DNA of 64,000 bases from Phocaeicola vulgatus ATCC 8482. GTDB lineage: Bacteria; Bacteroidota; Bacteroidia; Bacteroidales; Bacteroidaceae. A program made the position numbers and the translations under genes. The notes below the pieces were generated by a model, which was given only the letters and a program-made list of their open reading frames with translations, did not search any database and was not told the origin of the DNA. This document shows, piece by piece, positions 17,234 to 24,335 of the stretch; the stretch's first letter is position 1, and every line of letters begins with the position of its first letter. The DNA is taken from NCBI RefSeq assembly GCF_000012825.1, contig NC_009614.1, positions 1,240,001 through 1,304,000 on the forward strand, read 5' to 3'.

Positions 17234-19048
17234 TTAATGCCAACTTTGTGGCATGACTTTCACATAATTCGTCGTTTCATCCCATATATAATCTCCTGTA
17301 TAATTGCAGTTGAACAGATAATCCGCATCACAACGAAGTAATATCCACTCATTGGAATTTTCAGCTCTCCAATATAAATGTAAGACTGGAATGGCATATT
17401 TTACTCCATCATGTCGGGGAGCAAGTCTTTTAACTGGGAATTTACAACTCATAATACCCTTCCAGAAACGTGTTCCTGTCGGAATGTCCACAGAATCCTT
17501 ACCGATTTCATCTTTCCATTCCTCATCGTTTACTGCTCCTTTCTTTTTGGTACTTGGACTATATGAATTGGACTTCAGCTTGAACTCACGTTCCCAGACC
17601 GCTTTTATTTCGCCCCTTAGCGCCTTTTCCCCCCGGTTGGATAAAGTATATACCAGATTCCACGGATCATCATCAGGGACCGGATATGCAAGAATAGAGG
17701 TATATCCCTGTCCTTCCACTTCCATCATGCGCAATGCCGGCAGGTCATCCGATGCAGGTGCTTTCACCTCATACAGCCATTCCTCGTCTGTACTGCCATA
17801 GGAATATCCCACTGCCCTGCACCACATCGTTTCTCCTTTCTTGCGGAATAACGGCACAAGCTGGTATGTACCGGGAGCGGAAGTCACATAGCACTGGATA
17901 CGTTTTCCATCCCATGCCCCATTCGTCTTGATGTCTATCGGCTGGAACTGCTCCACAATCTCATTCGTACCCGGCCTCATAAATACAAACCGTAACTCTC
18001 CCTCGCCGTTATCGCAATAGGGATTGTAAAAGGTTCCGAACACCTTGCCTTCATTCTGATAGCAGTCATAGCCGTATTCGGTATAATTGGGCCATACCTT
18101 GAAAGGATAGTCGTCCGGATTCGGGTTGAGTATAATCTGGTCCGTCTTGCCATACCGGCTCCAGTACTCCACATCGATGTCCACCTGCTCCATGTTGACC
18201 GGGGAGTTGTAGTTTCCCGTCATTTTCAGTGTATAGGTGTATTTCATTCCCGCCTCCCATTCATGGTCCCTGTGGAACTCATAGGGATATTCCTTTCCGT
18301 CAATGGTAAAACAGACTGTCGCTTTCTGGTCATAACCGTAGACAGGGGGAAGAATTGTCTCCACTACCACCGGATCTGCATCGTTCAGATGATAGTTGCC
18401 GCCAGCTTGCAGGCTCCCCCTGCTTGAGAAATCGAATATCAGGGGGGAGTTGGTTTCCCGCCTGATGTCAAGCGTCATCCTTGTGATCACATTGTCAAAC
18501 CTTATATTTGAAACAATGCCTTCTCCCATATATTCATTTTTCAGAATTTTGATGCGCACCAGGCTCATGGCATGTTTCATCTCAATATCCGCTGTCGGAA
18601 TGTCCCTGGTGACCGTTGTCCTTCCATACAGGATGTCGTGCTGGTCCGCCAGTTCAAAAGGGATGAGCCTGTCCCCTGATGCCTGTCCGTTGTACGGCAG
18701 ATAAGCGGCCACCTCCGAATCACCCTCTACCGGAGCGTCCCCGCCGGCATTCCATTTTTTACCGTCAAAGGCATAAGGCACATTATATACATATGGAGAG
18801 CCGGTGTCAGTAGTACAGATAAACACCCCCATCTCATGTCCCGGCAGGAATGCCTCTATGATTCCTTTTGTCTGCATCGCCTGCAACGATGCGGTTATTC
18901 CGAGCCGTATCTTTTCTTCCTCATCCTTTCCCGGATCATCCCCCGGGGTGACAACCGGCGGTTCAGGTTCCGGCAGGATCTCATCCTTTTCACATGCGGA
19001 TAATGCACATGTGAGTGAGCCCAACAATATATACCTTAAAATTTTCAT
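17234..19048 (-). CDS. Fimbrillin-like (Mfa/FimA-type) lipoprotein
   Basis: A 604-residue lipoprotein (lipobox LSAC, Cys19) with a Pro/Glu-rich, proline-spaced linker (EPEPPVVTPGDDPGKDEEEK) directly after the lipidated cysteine. The N-terminal half has the fimbrillin-family pattern: AFLPGHEMGVFICT, SEVAAYLPYNG, then ADIEMKHAMSLVRIKI and the second beta-domain. The C-terminal 300 residues form additional beta-sandwich material not usual in the short fimbrillins. Such lipoproteins are exported to the surface and matured by Arg/Lys-specific proteases in related species. It stands beside partition genes of the mobile segment and is richer in GC than the PUL, so it is probably element cargo. Regulation is not visible. 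Confidence 0.75.
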   Translation of the reverse strand: MKILRYILLGSLTCALSACEKDEILPEPEPPVVTPGDDPGKDEEEKIRLGITASLQAMQTKGIIEAFLPGHEMGVFICTTDTGSPYVYNVPYAFDGKKWNAGGDAPVEGDSEVAAYLPYNGQASGDRLIPFELADQHDILYGRTTVTRDIPTADIEMKHAMSLVRIKILKNEYMGEGIVSNIRFDNVITRMTLDIRRETNSPLIFDFSSRGSLQAGGNYHLNDADPVVVETILPPVYGYDQKATVCFTIDGKEYPYEFHRDHEWEAGMKYTYTLKMTGNYNSPVNMEQVDIDVEYWSRYGKTDQIILNPNPDDYPFKVWPNYTEYGYDCYQNEGKVFGTFYNPYCDNGEGELRFVFMRPGTNEIVEQFQPIDIKTNGAWDGKRIQCYVTSAPGTYQLVPLFRKKGETMWCRAVGYSYGSTDEEWLYEVKAPASDDLPALRMMEVEGQGYTSILAYPVPDDDPWNLVYTLSNRGEKALRGEIKAVWEREFKLKSNSYSPSTKKKGAVNDEEWKDEIGKDSVDIPTGTRFWKGIMSCKFPVKRLAPRHDGVKYAIPVLHLYWRAENSNEWILLRCDADYLFNCNYTGDYIWDETTNYVKVMPQSWH

Positions 19049-19118
19049 TGTATTACTTCTTTCAGTTTATAAGTATCTTACTTTGAAATATTATTTACTT
19101 CAAAAGTAATATAAAACT

Positions 19119-19397
19119 TTACTTCTTTACGTATTCTTTCCAGAACTGCTCCAACCTGTCGCGGTCCAATGTCCCGTCCTCCCTGAGAAAGCAGCCTATC
19201 ATCGCTTCTATGACAGTCTTTACCCCTCTGTAACGGTGGTCCGCGGCAAATGTCCTCAGTTCCCATACCAGATCCTCGGTCAGGACAATGGTCTGGTTAT
19301 ACGCCTTTCCCGGTGTCCTCGCCATTTTTTTTTCTTTCATGGGGTCTGCTCCCACCATATTTTCCAAGGAAATCCCTTTCGACTTGAATTCTTTCAT
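19119..19397 (-). CDS. Small ParB-like partner of ParA (probable ribbon-helix-helix)
   Basis: A 92-residue basic protein encoded 15 nt after the ParA stop, on the same strand. The stretch TIVLTEDLVWELRTFAADHRYRGVKTVIEAMIGCFL has the strand-helix-helix layout of ribbon-helix-helix DNA-binding proteins, which commonly serve as centromere-binding partners of short ParA ATPases. Later start codons (for example the ATG at residue 20, or the one at 25) are possible. The gap on its 3' side contains ATTTACTT/AAGTAAT inverted repeats (about 19093-19110), which could be its binding sites. The function is inferred from position and fold pattern. Confidence 0.65.
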   Translation of the reverse strand: MKEFKSKGISLENMVGADPMKEKKMARTPGKAYNQTIVLTEDLVWELRTFAADHRYRGVKTVIEAMIGCFLREDGTLDRDRLEQFWKEYVKK

Positions 19398-19412
19398 ATT
19401 CCTTCTCCTTTA

Positions 19413-20147
19413 TTATTTGTTCATTTTCCTGATCCTTTTAAGGAATTCCTCAGTCAGACTCCGGTAATCCCTTGCCCCGTTGTTCCGTATGGTTGTCTCG
19501 AACACGCTCTCCCCCAATGTTTCTATCAGACTCTCCCTGATGTCCACGTCCAGCTTTCTTCCCGCATTGTATTTTGTCATGAAGTAACCGAGAATCCTGA
19601 CCTCCGCGCCGAGTTTCCTTCTGAGCAGGCCGATGATATAATGTATCTTCTCGATTCCTTTCATGGCGAAATAGTTCCCGTCCGTGGGTATGATCACAAA
19701 ATCACTCGCCATAAGCGCGTTCTGTGTGATGATGCCCAATGAGGGAGGACAGTCTATCAGAATATGGTCATATTTCTTTTCCAGGCCTCTTATTATTTCC
19801 CTGAAAAGAAATTCCCTCCCGGGGGTGGTATTCATGATCACTTCCGTGGCCGCCAGGTCCAAGGACGCCGGCAGCACATCCACCCTGTCCAACCACGTGA
19901 GAGGCTTCAGCTCCAGGGGTCTGTCCTGCATGATTTCCTGCAGCACACTCTCGAGCATGACATCCTGGGGAAGACTTGCCATTTCCTCCCCGAACGCCGC
20001 CATCGTCGTGTTCGCCTGCGGGTCCGCATCTATGATACATACCTTCTTTCCGTGCAGCCGTGCGATTCCGGCCGCCAGATTCAGCAGCGAAGTGGTCTTT
20101 GCCACACCGCCCTTGTGGTTTACACATGCTGTCGTAATTGTTTTCAT
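19413..20147 (-). CDS. parA: ParA-family partition ATPase
   Basis: A 244-residue ATPase with the deviant Walker A motif KGGVAKTTS (residues about 11-19), the switch region DADPQANTT, and Walker B (HILIDCPPSLG). No N-terminal DNA-binding extension is present, so it belongs to the short ParA/Soj-like group. It is followed by the small ribbon-helix-helix-like gene, the typical two-gene partition cassette, here also found in conjugative transposons where ParA (TraA) helps maintain the excised circle. The region upstream (20148-20520) is AT-rich with inverted repeats that may be the promoter operator or partition site. Confidence 0.92.
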   Translation of the reverse strand: MKTITTACVNHKGGVAKTTSLLNLAAGIARLHGKKVCIIDADPQANTTMAAFGEEMASLPQDVMLESVLQEIMQDRPLELKPLTWLDRVDVLPASLDLAATEVIMNTTPGREFLFREIIRGLEKKYDHILIDCPPSLGIITQNALMASDFVIIPTDGNYFAMKGIEKIHYIIGLLRRKLGAEVRILGYFMTKYNAGRKLDVDIRESLIETLGESVFETTIRNNGARDYRSLTEEFLKRIRKMNK

Positions 20148-20300
20148 GATTTGTCTATCTCCTTGATTATTACGATGTAAAGATACGCATTTTTGAAATG
20201 TTTACCAAATATTTTTCTACATATTTACTTTATTAGTATTATACTTTAAATATATTTCACATTACATACTTAAATATGAAAATATACATAATCATGTATA

Positions 20301-20331
20301 TTACTTATTTACTTTAATATATAAATAAGTA
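20301..20331. repeat. TACTTATTTA inverted repeat upstream of parA
   Basis: TACTTATTTA (20302-20311) and TAAATAAGTA (20322-20331) are perfect inverted arms separated by 10 nt. The left part, TTACTTATTTACTTTAA, is identical over 17 bases to the arm of the inverted repeat at 31061. It lies in the 495-nt gene-free stretch between parA and the next gene. A second TATTTACTT copy lies at 20222. Candidate operator or partition site; the binding protein is unknown. Confidence 0.5.
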
Positions 20332-20521
20332 CACTTTCCATAGAAACAAACGTGTTTTTCTGAAAATAAAAGTCATGCTGCAACGAAATTGCAGCCTTGT
20401 AGTATATCTTGCAGCCTTAAAGACGCAAAGCCTGTCACATATACGCATAATAAAAAAAGATCTGCGGGGATTTTTATATGGGAAGTAAAGTAAAAAAGCC
20501 CCCGGCCTGTTAAAAAGTAAC

Positions 20522-20616
20522 GCCAATCACTTATTAACTACACGAGCGAAGCCACGCGACCGGGGGCAAATACCCTCTGTCGTGGCTTCGTTTTTTGTGT
20601 TTAATAAATGATTGGC
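20522..20616 (+). other. Long near-continuous hairpin with T-run, possible attenuator or structured RNA
   Basis: The outer arms GCCAATCA/TGATTGGC, then TTATTAA/TTAATAA, pass through a weaker section into CGAAGCCACG (20547-20556) paired with CGTGGCTTCG (20581-20590), which is followed by TTTTTT. The whole can fold as a single stem of about 34 pairs. The loop holds CCGGGGGC (20560-20567), which is also complementary to GCCCCCGG at 20498-20505, giving an alternative fold. The next gene starts 26 nt downstream. It could be a terminator for transcripts from the left, an attenuator for the methylase unit, or a single-strand origin. Confidence 0.6.
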
Positions 20617-20642
20617 TCTGCAAAGATAGAAAAATATTTGCT

Positions 20643-20885
20643 ATGACACTGTTTGAGATCCTAAATTTTAATAGGGAGCTTCTGGAGCGTCTGGCCGGGA
20701 CAGGTTACAAGCCGGACGACTACAAATATATCGACCTGTACAAGGAGTACGAACAAATGCGCCGCAAAGGTGAAAAGGTGACGTATTGTGTGGCCTTTCT
20801 CTCGGCCAGACATGGCGTTTCCGAAAGAAAGGTGTATGAGATTCTCGGGCGGTTCAAAAAAGAATGTACGTTCCATGCAGTATGA
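20643..20885 (+). CDS. Small protein with helix-turn-helix-like C-terminus, unknown function
   Basis: An 80-residue protein. The frame opens at 20595, but that start lies inside the long hairpin, so the ATG giving MTLFEILNFNREL is preferred. The N-terminal half is helical (LLERLAGTGYKPDDYKYIDLYKEYEQM). The C-terminal half, VTYCVAFLSARHGVSERKVYEILGRF, reads as a helix-turn-helix. It is upstream of the adenine methylase gene with a 77-nt gap and same strand. I do not recognise a named family; a regulator of the methylase unit is a reasonable guess. Confidence 0.6.
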   Translation: MTLFEILNFNRELLERLAGTGYKPDDYKYIDLYKEYEQMRRKGEKVTYCVAFLSARHGVSERKVYEILGRFKKECTFHAV

Positions 20886-20962
20886 AAAGAGTGGAATTTT
20901 TGCTTTCATGGGGAGAAGAAATGAACTTTGTATCCGAAACATAAACACTCTTACACGACAGA

Positions 20963-21814
20963 ATGATTACAGCAATGAAAAAGTACCACTACAGTCAGGC
21001 CCCGCTTCCTTTTGTGGGACAGAAACGCATGTTCGCATCGGAATTCAGAAAAGTCTTGAAGCGTTTCAGTGACAGGACAGTGTTCGTCGATCTGTTCGGC
21101 GGTTCCGGACTGCTCTCGCACATCACCAAGCGGGAAAGACCCGATGCAACCGTAATCTACAATGACCACGACAACTACCGCGAGCGTCTGGAGAACATCA
21201 GCCGGACGAACGCCCTGCTTTCCGACCTCCGCCGCCTCTCAGAAGGAATCCCCCGCCACAGGATGCTCTCCAAGAAGATGCACGGTATGTTCCTGGAACG
21301 TATCCGCCGGGAGGAAAGCACCGGCTTTGTGGACTATCTCACCATCTCTTCCTCCCTGCTGTTCTCCGGCAAATATGCCAGGAACATCGGGGAGCTCGGA
21401 AAACTGAATTTCTACAACAATATGCGCCTGAGCGACTACTGCTGCGAGGGCTATCTTGACGGACTCGAGGTGGTATACTGTGACTACAGGGAGCTGGTGG
21501 ACAGGTACAGGGACTCCCCGGATGTGGTCTTTCTGATAGATCCCCCCTACATGGCGACGGACATCAGCACATACAGGATGGACTGGAAACTTACGGACTA
21601 TCTGGATGTCCTGCTGGTACTGGAAGGACACCCTTTCATCTATTTCACTTCCGGCAAATCCCCCATACTGGATTTCTGCCGGTGGATGGAGGAACATCCT
21701 GAAACCGGCAATCCTTTCAAGGGGGCCGGCATATCCACCCTCACGGCCAGAATGAACTACAGTTCGTCCTATACGGACATCATGCTGTACAAGGAAATGA
21801 CTGAAGCGGCCTGA
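20963..21814 (+). CDS. Orphan DNA adenine methylase (D12 class, Dam-like)
   Basis: A 283-residue methyltransferase. Motif I (AdoMet binding) is FVDLFGGSGLLSH at about residues 42-54, motif X near the N-terminus is PLPFVGQKRMFASEF, and catalytic motif IV is D193-P-P-Y196. These define the D12/Dam class of N6-adenine methyltransferases. There is no restriction endonuclease nearby, so it is orphan; on mobile elements such enzymes usually protect the incoming DNA from host restriction or time replication and transfer. The ATG four codons later is an alternative start. A strong terminator follows. Codon use and GC match the mobile segment. Confidence 0.9.
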   Translation: MITAMKKYHYSQAPLPFVGQKRMFASEFRKVLKRFSDRTVFVDLFGGSGLLSHITKRERPDATVIYNDHDNYRERLENISRTNALLSDLRRLSEGIPRHRMLSKKMHGMFLERIRREESTGFVDYLTISSSLLFSGKYARNIGELGKLNFYNNMRLSDYCCEGYLDGLEVVYCDYRELVDRYRDSPDVVFLIDPPYMATDISTYRMDWKLTDYLDVLLVLEGHPFIYFTSGKSPILDFCRWMEEHPETGNPFKGAGISTLTARMNYSSSYTDIMLYKEMTEAA

Positions 21815-21842
21815 AACGGCCACACCACCTTAAATTCCACTT

Positions 21843-21867
21843 GAAGGTGTGCAAAATGCACACCTTC
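21843..21867 (+). terminator. Terminator after the adenine methylase
   Basis: GAAGGTGTGCA and TGCACACCTTC pair perfectly over 11 bp around an AAA loop, followed by TTTC. It is 29 nt after the methylase stop. Its outer arm GAAGGTGTG resembles that of the hairpin at 29152-29182. The following stretch to 22164 is AT-rich and I see no gene in it. Confidence 0.85.
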
Positions 21868-22164
21868 TTTCATTTGGCAGATGCATTCATTGCAAGCGTC
21901 CTTTCATTAAATATCATAATTGAAACCAAAGCGGCCTGATCATAATATTTGCGACCAAAGTACATGTTACCTTTTTTATCGGTATTTATTGACAGAATTT
22001 AAATAAAGAAAAAAACGAACCATATAGTTTATTCGTTAATATCCGTTCTTTTTATTTATTAAAAAAATATTAAAGCCAAATTTAGATTGAACTTTCTATC
22101 AGAAAATATGTTTATATAAAAATAACAAGCTGTGTTAACTCGCTTCCACCAAATTATTTTTGTC

Positions 22165-22189
22165 TTTCCCGCTTGTGATAAGCCGGAAG
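22165..22189 (+). other. Hairpin 1 with CTTGTGATAAG apex
   Basis: TTTCC-C-GCTT pairs with AAGC-C-GGAAG around the loop GTGAT, with one C-C mismatch. It stands 20 nt upstream of the next small gene's start and is followed by a T-rich stretch. The apical GCTTGTGATAAGC is shared with the hairpin at 23621 and nearly with that at 23759, while the lower stems differ in sequence but still pair. Confidence 0.55.
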
Positions 22190-22209
22190 TTCGGAAGTTT
22201 TATTTATAG

Positions 22210-22431
22210 ATGTTAGATCAGCATGCCGCGAGGCACATGTGCCGGTATTGCAAGAGAGCTTACCTGTACCGTGATATGGAAAGGGATTGTCTGGACTATA
22301 TGTTTCAGACAGTTTCCCTTTCTTGTATCAAAGACTGGTGTATAAATTATAATTTGGATATGGTATCTGGCCGTTATGTGACTGAAAAAACATATGATGA
22401 ACAATACGGGCATGAACTCGTTATCCAATAG
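22210..22431 (+). CDS. Small cysteine-containing protein, unknown function
   Basis: A 73-residue reading frame starting MLDQHAARHMCRYCKRAYLYRD. A CxxC pair (CRYC) followed by basic residues suggests a metal site. A second, broken copy of the start of this gene lies at 23382 (MSYEHAVRHMYR); the differences between the two are mostly compatible with codon structure and keep HA-RHM-R, which argues that this frame is or was translated. It ends in a short unstructured tail, and a terminator-like hairpin lies 90 nt further on. No family recognised. Confidence 0.5.
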   Translation: MLDQHAARHMCRYCKRAYLYRDMERDCLDYMFQTVSLSCIKDWCINYNLDMVSGRYVTEKTYDEQYGHELVIQ

Positions 22432-22520
22432 AGGATACGGTACGGAAACAATTTATACCTAATGTTATCAGTCTCAAATATCATGCGTATATAGCCGTAT
22501 CCTATTCCTATAATGAGAAT

Positions 22521-22556
22521 ATGCCTTTTCTGGTCCGTGACGGTCCGGAAAGGCAT
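22521..22556 (+). terminator. Terminator with CCGTGACGG apex
   Basis: ATGCCTTT-TCTGG-T-CCG pairs with CGG-T-CCGGAAAGGCAT around TGA, with a T-T mismatch and a bulged T, followed by TTTTTT. It would end transcripts from the 73-residue gene upstream. Confidence 0.75.
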
Positions 22557-22673
22557 TTTTTCATATAATATTATACCTGCCATACGGAATGCTCATTCTT
22601 CGGTAATAATTTTATAAACCTGTGCAATTTCTGTGATTTTATTATATATTTATATGTATATAAAAACGTGCGG

Positions 22674-23073
22674 ATGAAATGTTGCTATTATTCGGACAGG
22701 GATGCGGTCAACCTATGCAGCAAATGCGGGAAGGGCTTATGCATGGAGTGTGTATGTGGATCCCCTCCCGGTTTGCCGGGAGGGTTATCAGAGTCAGCCG
22801 GGGAGGATACTTTGGAGAAAACTTACCTGTCTGTTTGTATTCATCTGCCTGTTCTTTGCAGGTGTCGTTTTCGGGCTGTCGTCCGTATACGTTCAAGGCG
22901 GTAATAGGATTTCTACAATGTTTTCCGCCCTTACTGTTAGAAACATAATGCCAGGCGTTCCTTCCGGCTGTTTCACCGGTTCTTTTTGGTATGGTGGAAT
23001 ACAGTGCACGGTATTCCATTTTTTACAGACATTCTTATTGTCGGGGCACACGCTGCCTTATCTTCCTGAGTGA
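22674..23073 (+). pseudogene. Frameshifted B-box-like zinc-finger membrane protein
   Basis: The first frame reads MKCCYYSDRDAVNLCSKCGK then GLCMECV, a B-box-like cysteine pattern known at the start of small membrane proteins. Near 22755 the sense moves to the next frame, which continues DPLPVCREGYQSQPGRILWR and then a membrane helix, LTCLFVFICLFFAGVVFGLSS. Such proteins normally run from the cysteine cluster through CDPLPVC-type residues into transmembrane helices, so a frameshift has split one gene. Downstream sequence to about 23230 may be more of its decayed 3' part. The usual histidine of the finger is replaced by serine. Confidence 0.5.
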
Positions 23074-23381
23074 ACTTATGGGCCCGGCTTTGTCAGACCT
23101 TTCACTACTCCTTTCCAGGCGGTTGCGAACCTTCGGATTATATGGATATGTTGCCGCTTCCTTCTGCCGTGAAGGAAGCTCCCGTATTGCAGGAAGAATA
23201 TATTCCATTATCTTCTTGTTAAAATATATAAAACATCCCGTGTTTCAAAACAATTCGATCCTTTATTTTGTTTTTTTTGTTAAACTGTACTTTTGATGTG
23301 TCTGTATGTTTCTGTTGAAGTGACCGCAGTATTTCATTTTCCCTTTCAGGCCTGTGAAGGTCCGATTGATGTTATTCAAAG

Positions 23382-23429
23382 ATGTCATATGAACATGCCG
23401 TGAGGCACATGTACAGGTTCAAGGGCTGA
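23382..23429 (+). pseudogene. Remnant copy of the start of the 73-residue gene
   Basis: Sixteen codons, MSYEHAVRHMYRFKG and a stop, align with the first 12 codons of the gene at 22210 at 31 of 38 nucleotides. The central stretch CATGCCG(C/T)GAGGCACATGT is almost identical. After the stop, similarity is lost. It suggests a duplicated and decayed gene; a conserved RNA element is the alternative. Confidence 0.45.
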
Positions 23430-23591
23430 CCCCTTCCTGCACTATTGCAACGTAAAGGACTGCAGAATACAGAAACGGGACTGAATACATCTTTTCTGTC
23501 TTTTTTCATATGTGAAGAAACAGGAGAAAAGTGCATCCCATGTCGTCCTGACAGTGTATGATAGGGTTTCATCATGTTGTTACCATTAGGA

Positions 23592-23649
23592 ATAAGGGCG
23601 TATGGGGATTTTCCCTTATGACTCCCTGGCTTGTGATAAGCTGGGGAGT
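23592..23649 (+). other. Two adjacent hairpins, second with CTTGTGATAAG apex and T-run
   Basis: ATAAGGG (23592-23598) pairs with CCCTTAT (23613-23619). Directly after it, ACTCCCTGGCTT pairs with AAGCTGGGGAGT around GTGAT as a 12-bp stem with two wobble pairs (23621-23649), followed by TTTTTG. The second is a convincing terminator whose apex matches the hairpin at 22165. Confidence 0.65.
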
Positions 23650-23758
23650 TTTTGTGTTTTCCTACTGTGCATTTCTTTTCGGATAAGCTGTTGTGAACAA
23701 ATCCACCATTGTTTTGTTCTTGAGAAATAAAGTAGATTGTCAAAACGTAACTAATCTG

Positions 23759-23791
23759 AACCGTTCCGGCTTGTGACAAGTAGGAGCGGTT
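23759..23791 (+). other. Hairpin 3 with CTTGTGACAAG apex and T-run
   Basis: AACCGTTCC-GG-CTT pairs with AAG-TA-GGAGCGGTT around GTGAC with one mismatch and two wobbles, followed by TTTT. Third occurrence of the same apical sequence within 1.6 kb, with a different but compensating lower stem. The rest of 23076-23848 shows no supported intact gene. Confidence 0.6.
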
Positions 23792-23848
23792 TTTTAGTTT
23801 GATGTTTTTAGAATAAAGATCTCACATGAATTATGTGCTTCTTCATCT

Positions 23849-24103
23849 TTGTATGCTGTTGACATCAACTTTGAATGGTCCAATATTCACTCCAATGGGC
23901 TTCCAGAAGAAATGTATATAAACAAGTACTGCCCAGAAATTATCAATGGAGTGACAGTTCCTGCATCGTTCTCGCCCCCTGACTCGCTCAATATCCATGC
24001 AATGTTTTTGGATGGCGAGCTACAATACCGGAAGAGTCCCCAAACAGTCCCCGTCCAGTTTAATCCTGAAGCAATGACCCTGACAGGTGGTCAAGAATAT
24101 TAG
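23849..24103 (+). CDS. Short open frame, possible fragment, unknown
   Basis: An 84-codon frame that would need a TTG start and has no clear ribosome binding site. The product (YAVDINFEWSNIHSNGLPEE..., ending LTGGQEY) is not low-complexity, and codon use is not random-looking, so it may be the tail of a decayed gene. I do not recognise it. It lies between the hairpin cluster and the second SusC promoter. Confidence 0.25.
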   Translation: MYAVDINFEWSNIHSNGLPEEMYINKYCPEIINGVTVPASFSPPDSLNIHAMFLDGELQYRKSPQTVPVQFNPEAMTLTGGQEY

Positions 24104-24219
24104 TACAAACTTCAATAAGACATGTTATCAAATTTGTTATAATCCATAATGGGGACCAACTTTCCGGATACTTATATAATTGTATAATTTCCATTTCAAC
24201 TCAAACTTTTTCATCTGTT

Positions 24220-24251
24220 ATTGCGTCTCTTTAAAAATTATTATATATTTG
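24220..24251 (+). promoter_or_regulatory. Bacteroides-type promoter for the second susCD pair
   Basis: TATATTTG at 24244-24251 matches the -7 consensus TAnnTTTG, and an ATTG at 24220-24223 sits at the right spacing for the -33 box. This predicts a start near 24258 and a leader of about 78 nt before the SusC start codon. Confidence 0.65.
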
Positions 24252-24335
24252 CGACGTTAATTTAAATCAAATTGAAATTATAGTTATTAAAATTTTAAAT
24301 ATCTATAGTTTTAATAAACCTCAAAACTCAATATT

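Noticed and set aside
23372..23779. 135-codon minus-strand frame in the hairpin-rich stretch.
   Set aside because: It crosses two terminator-like hairpins and the remnant gene; the product shows no pattern of a real protein.
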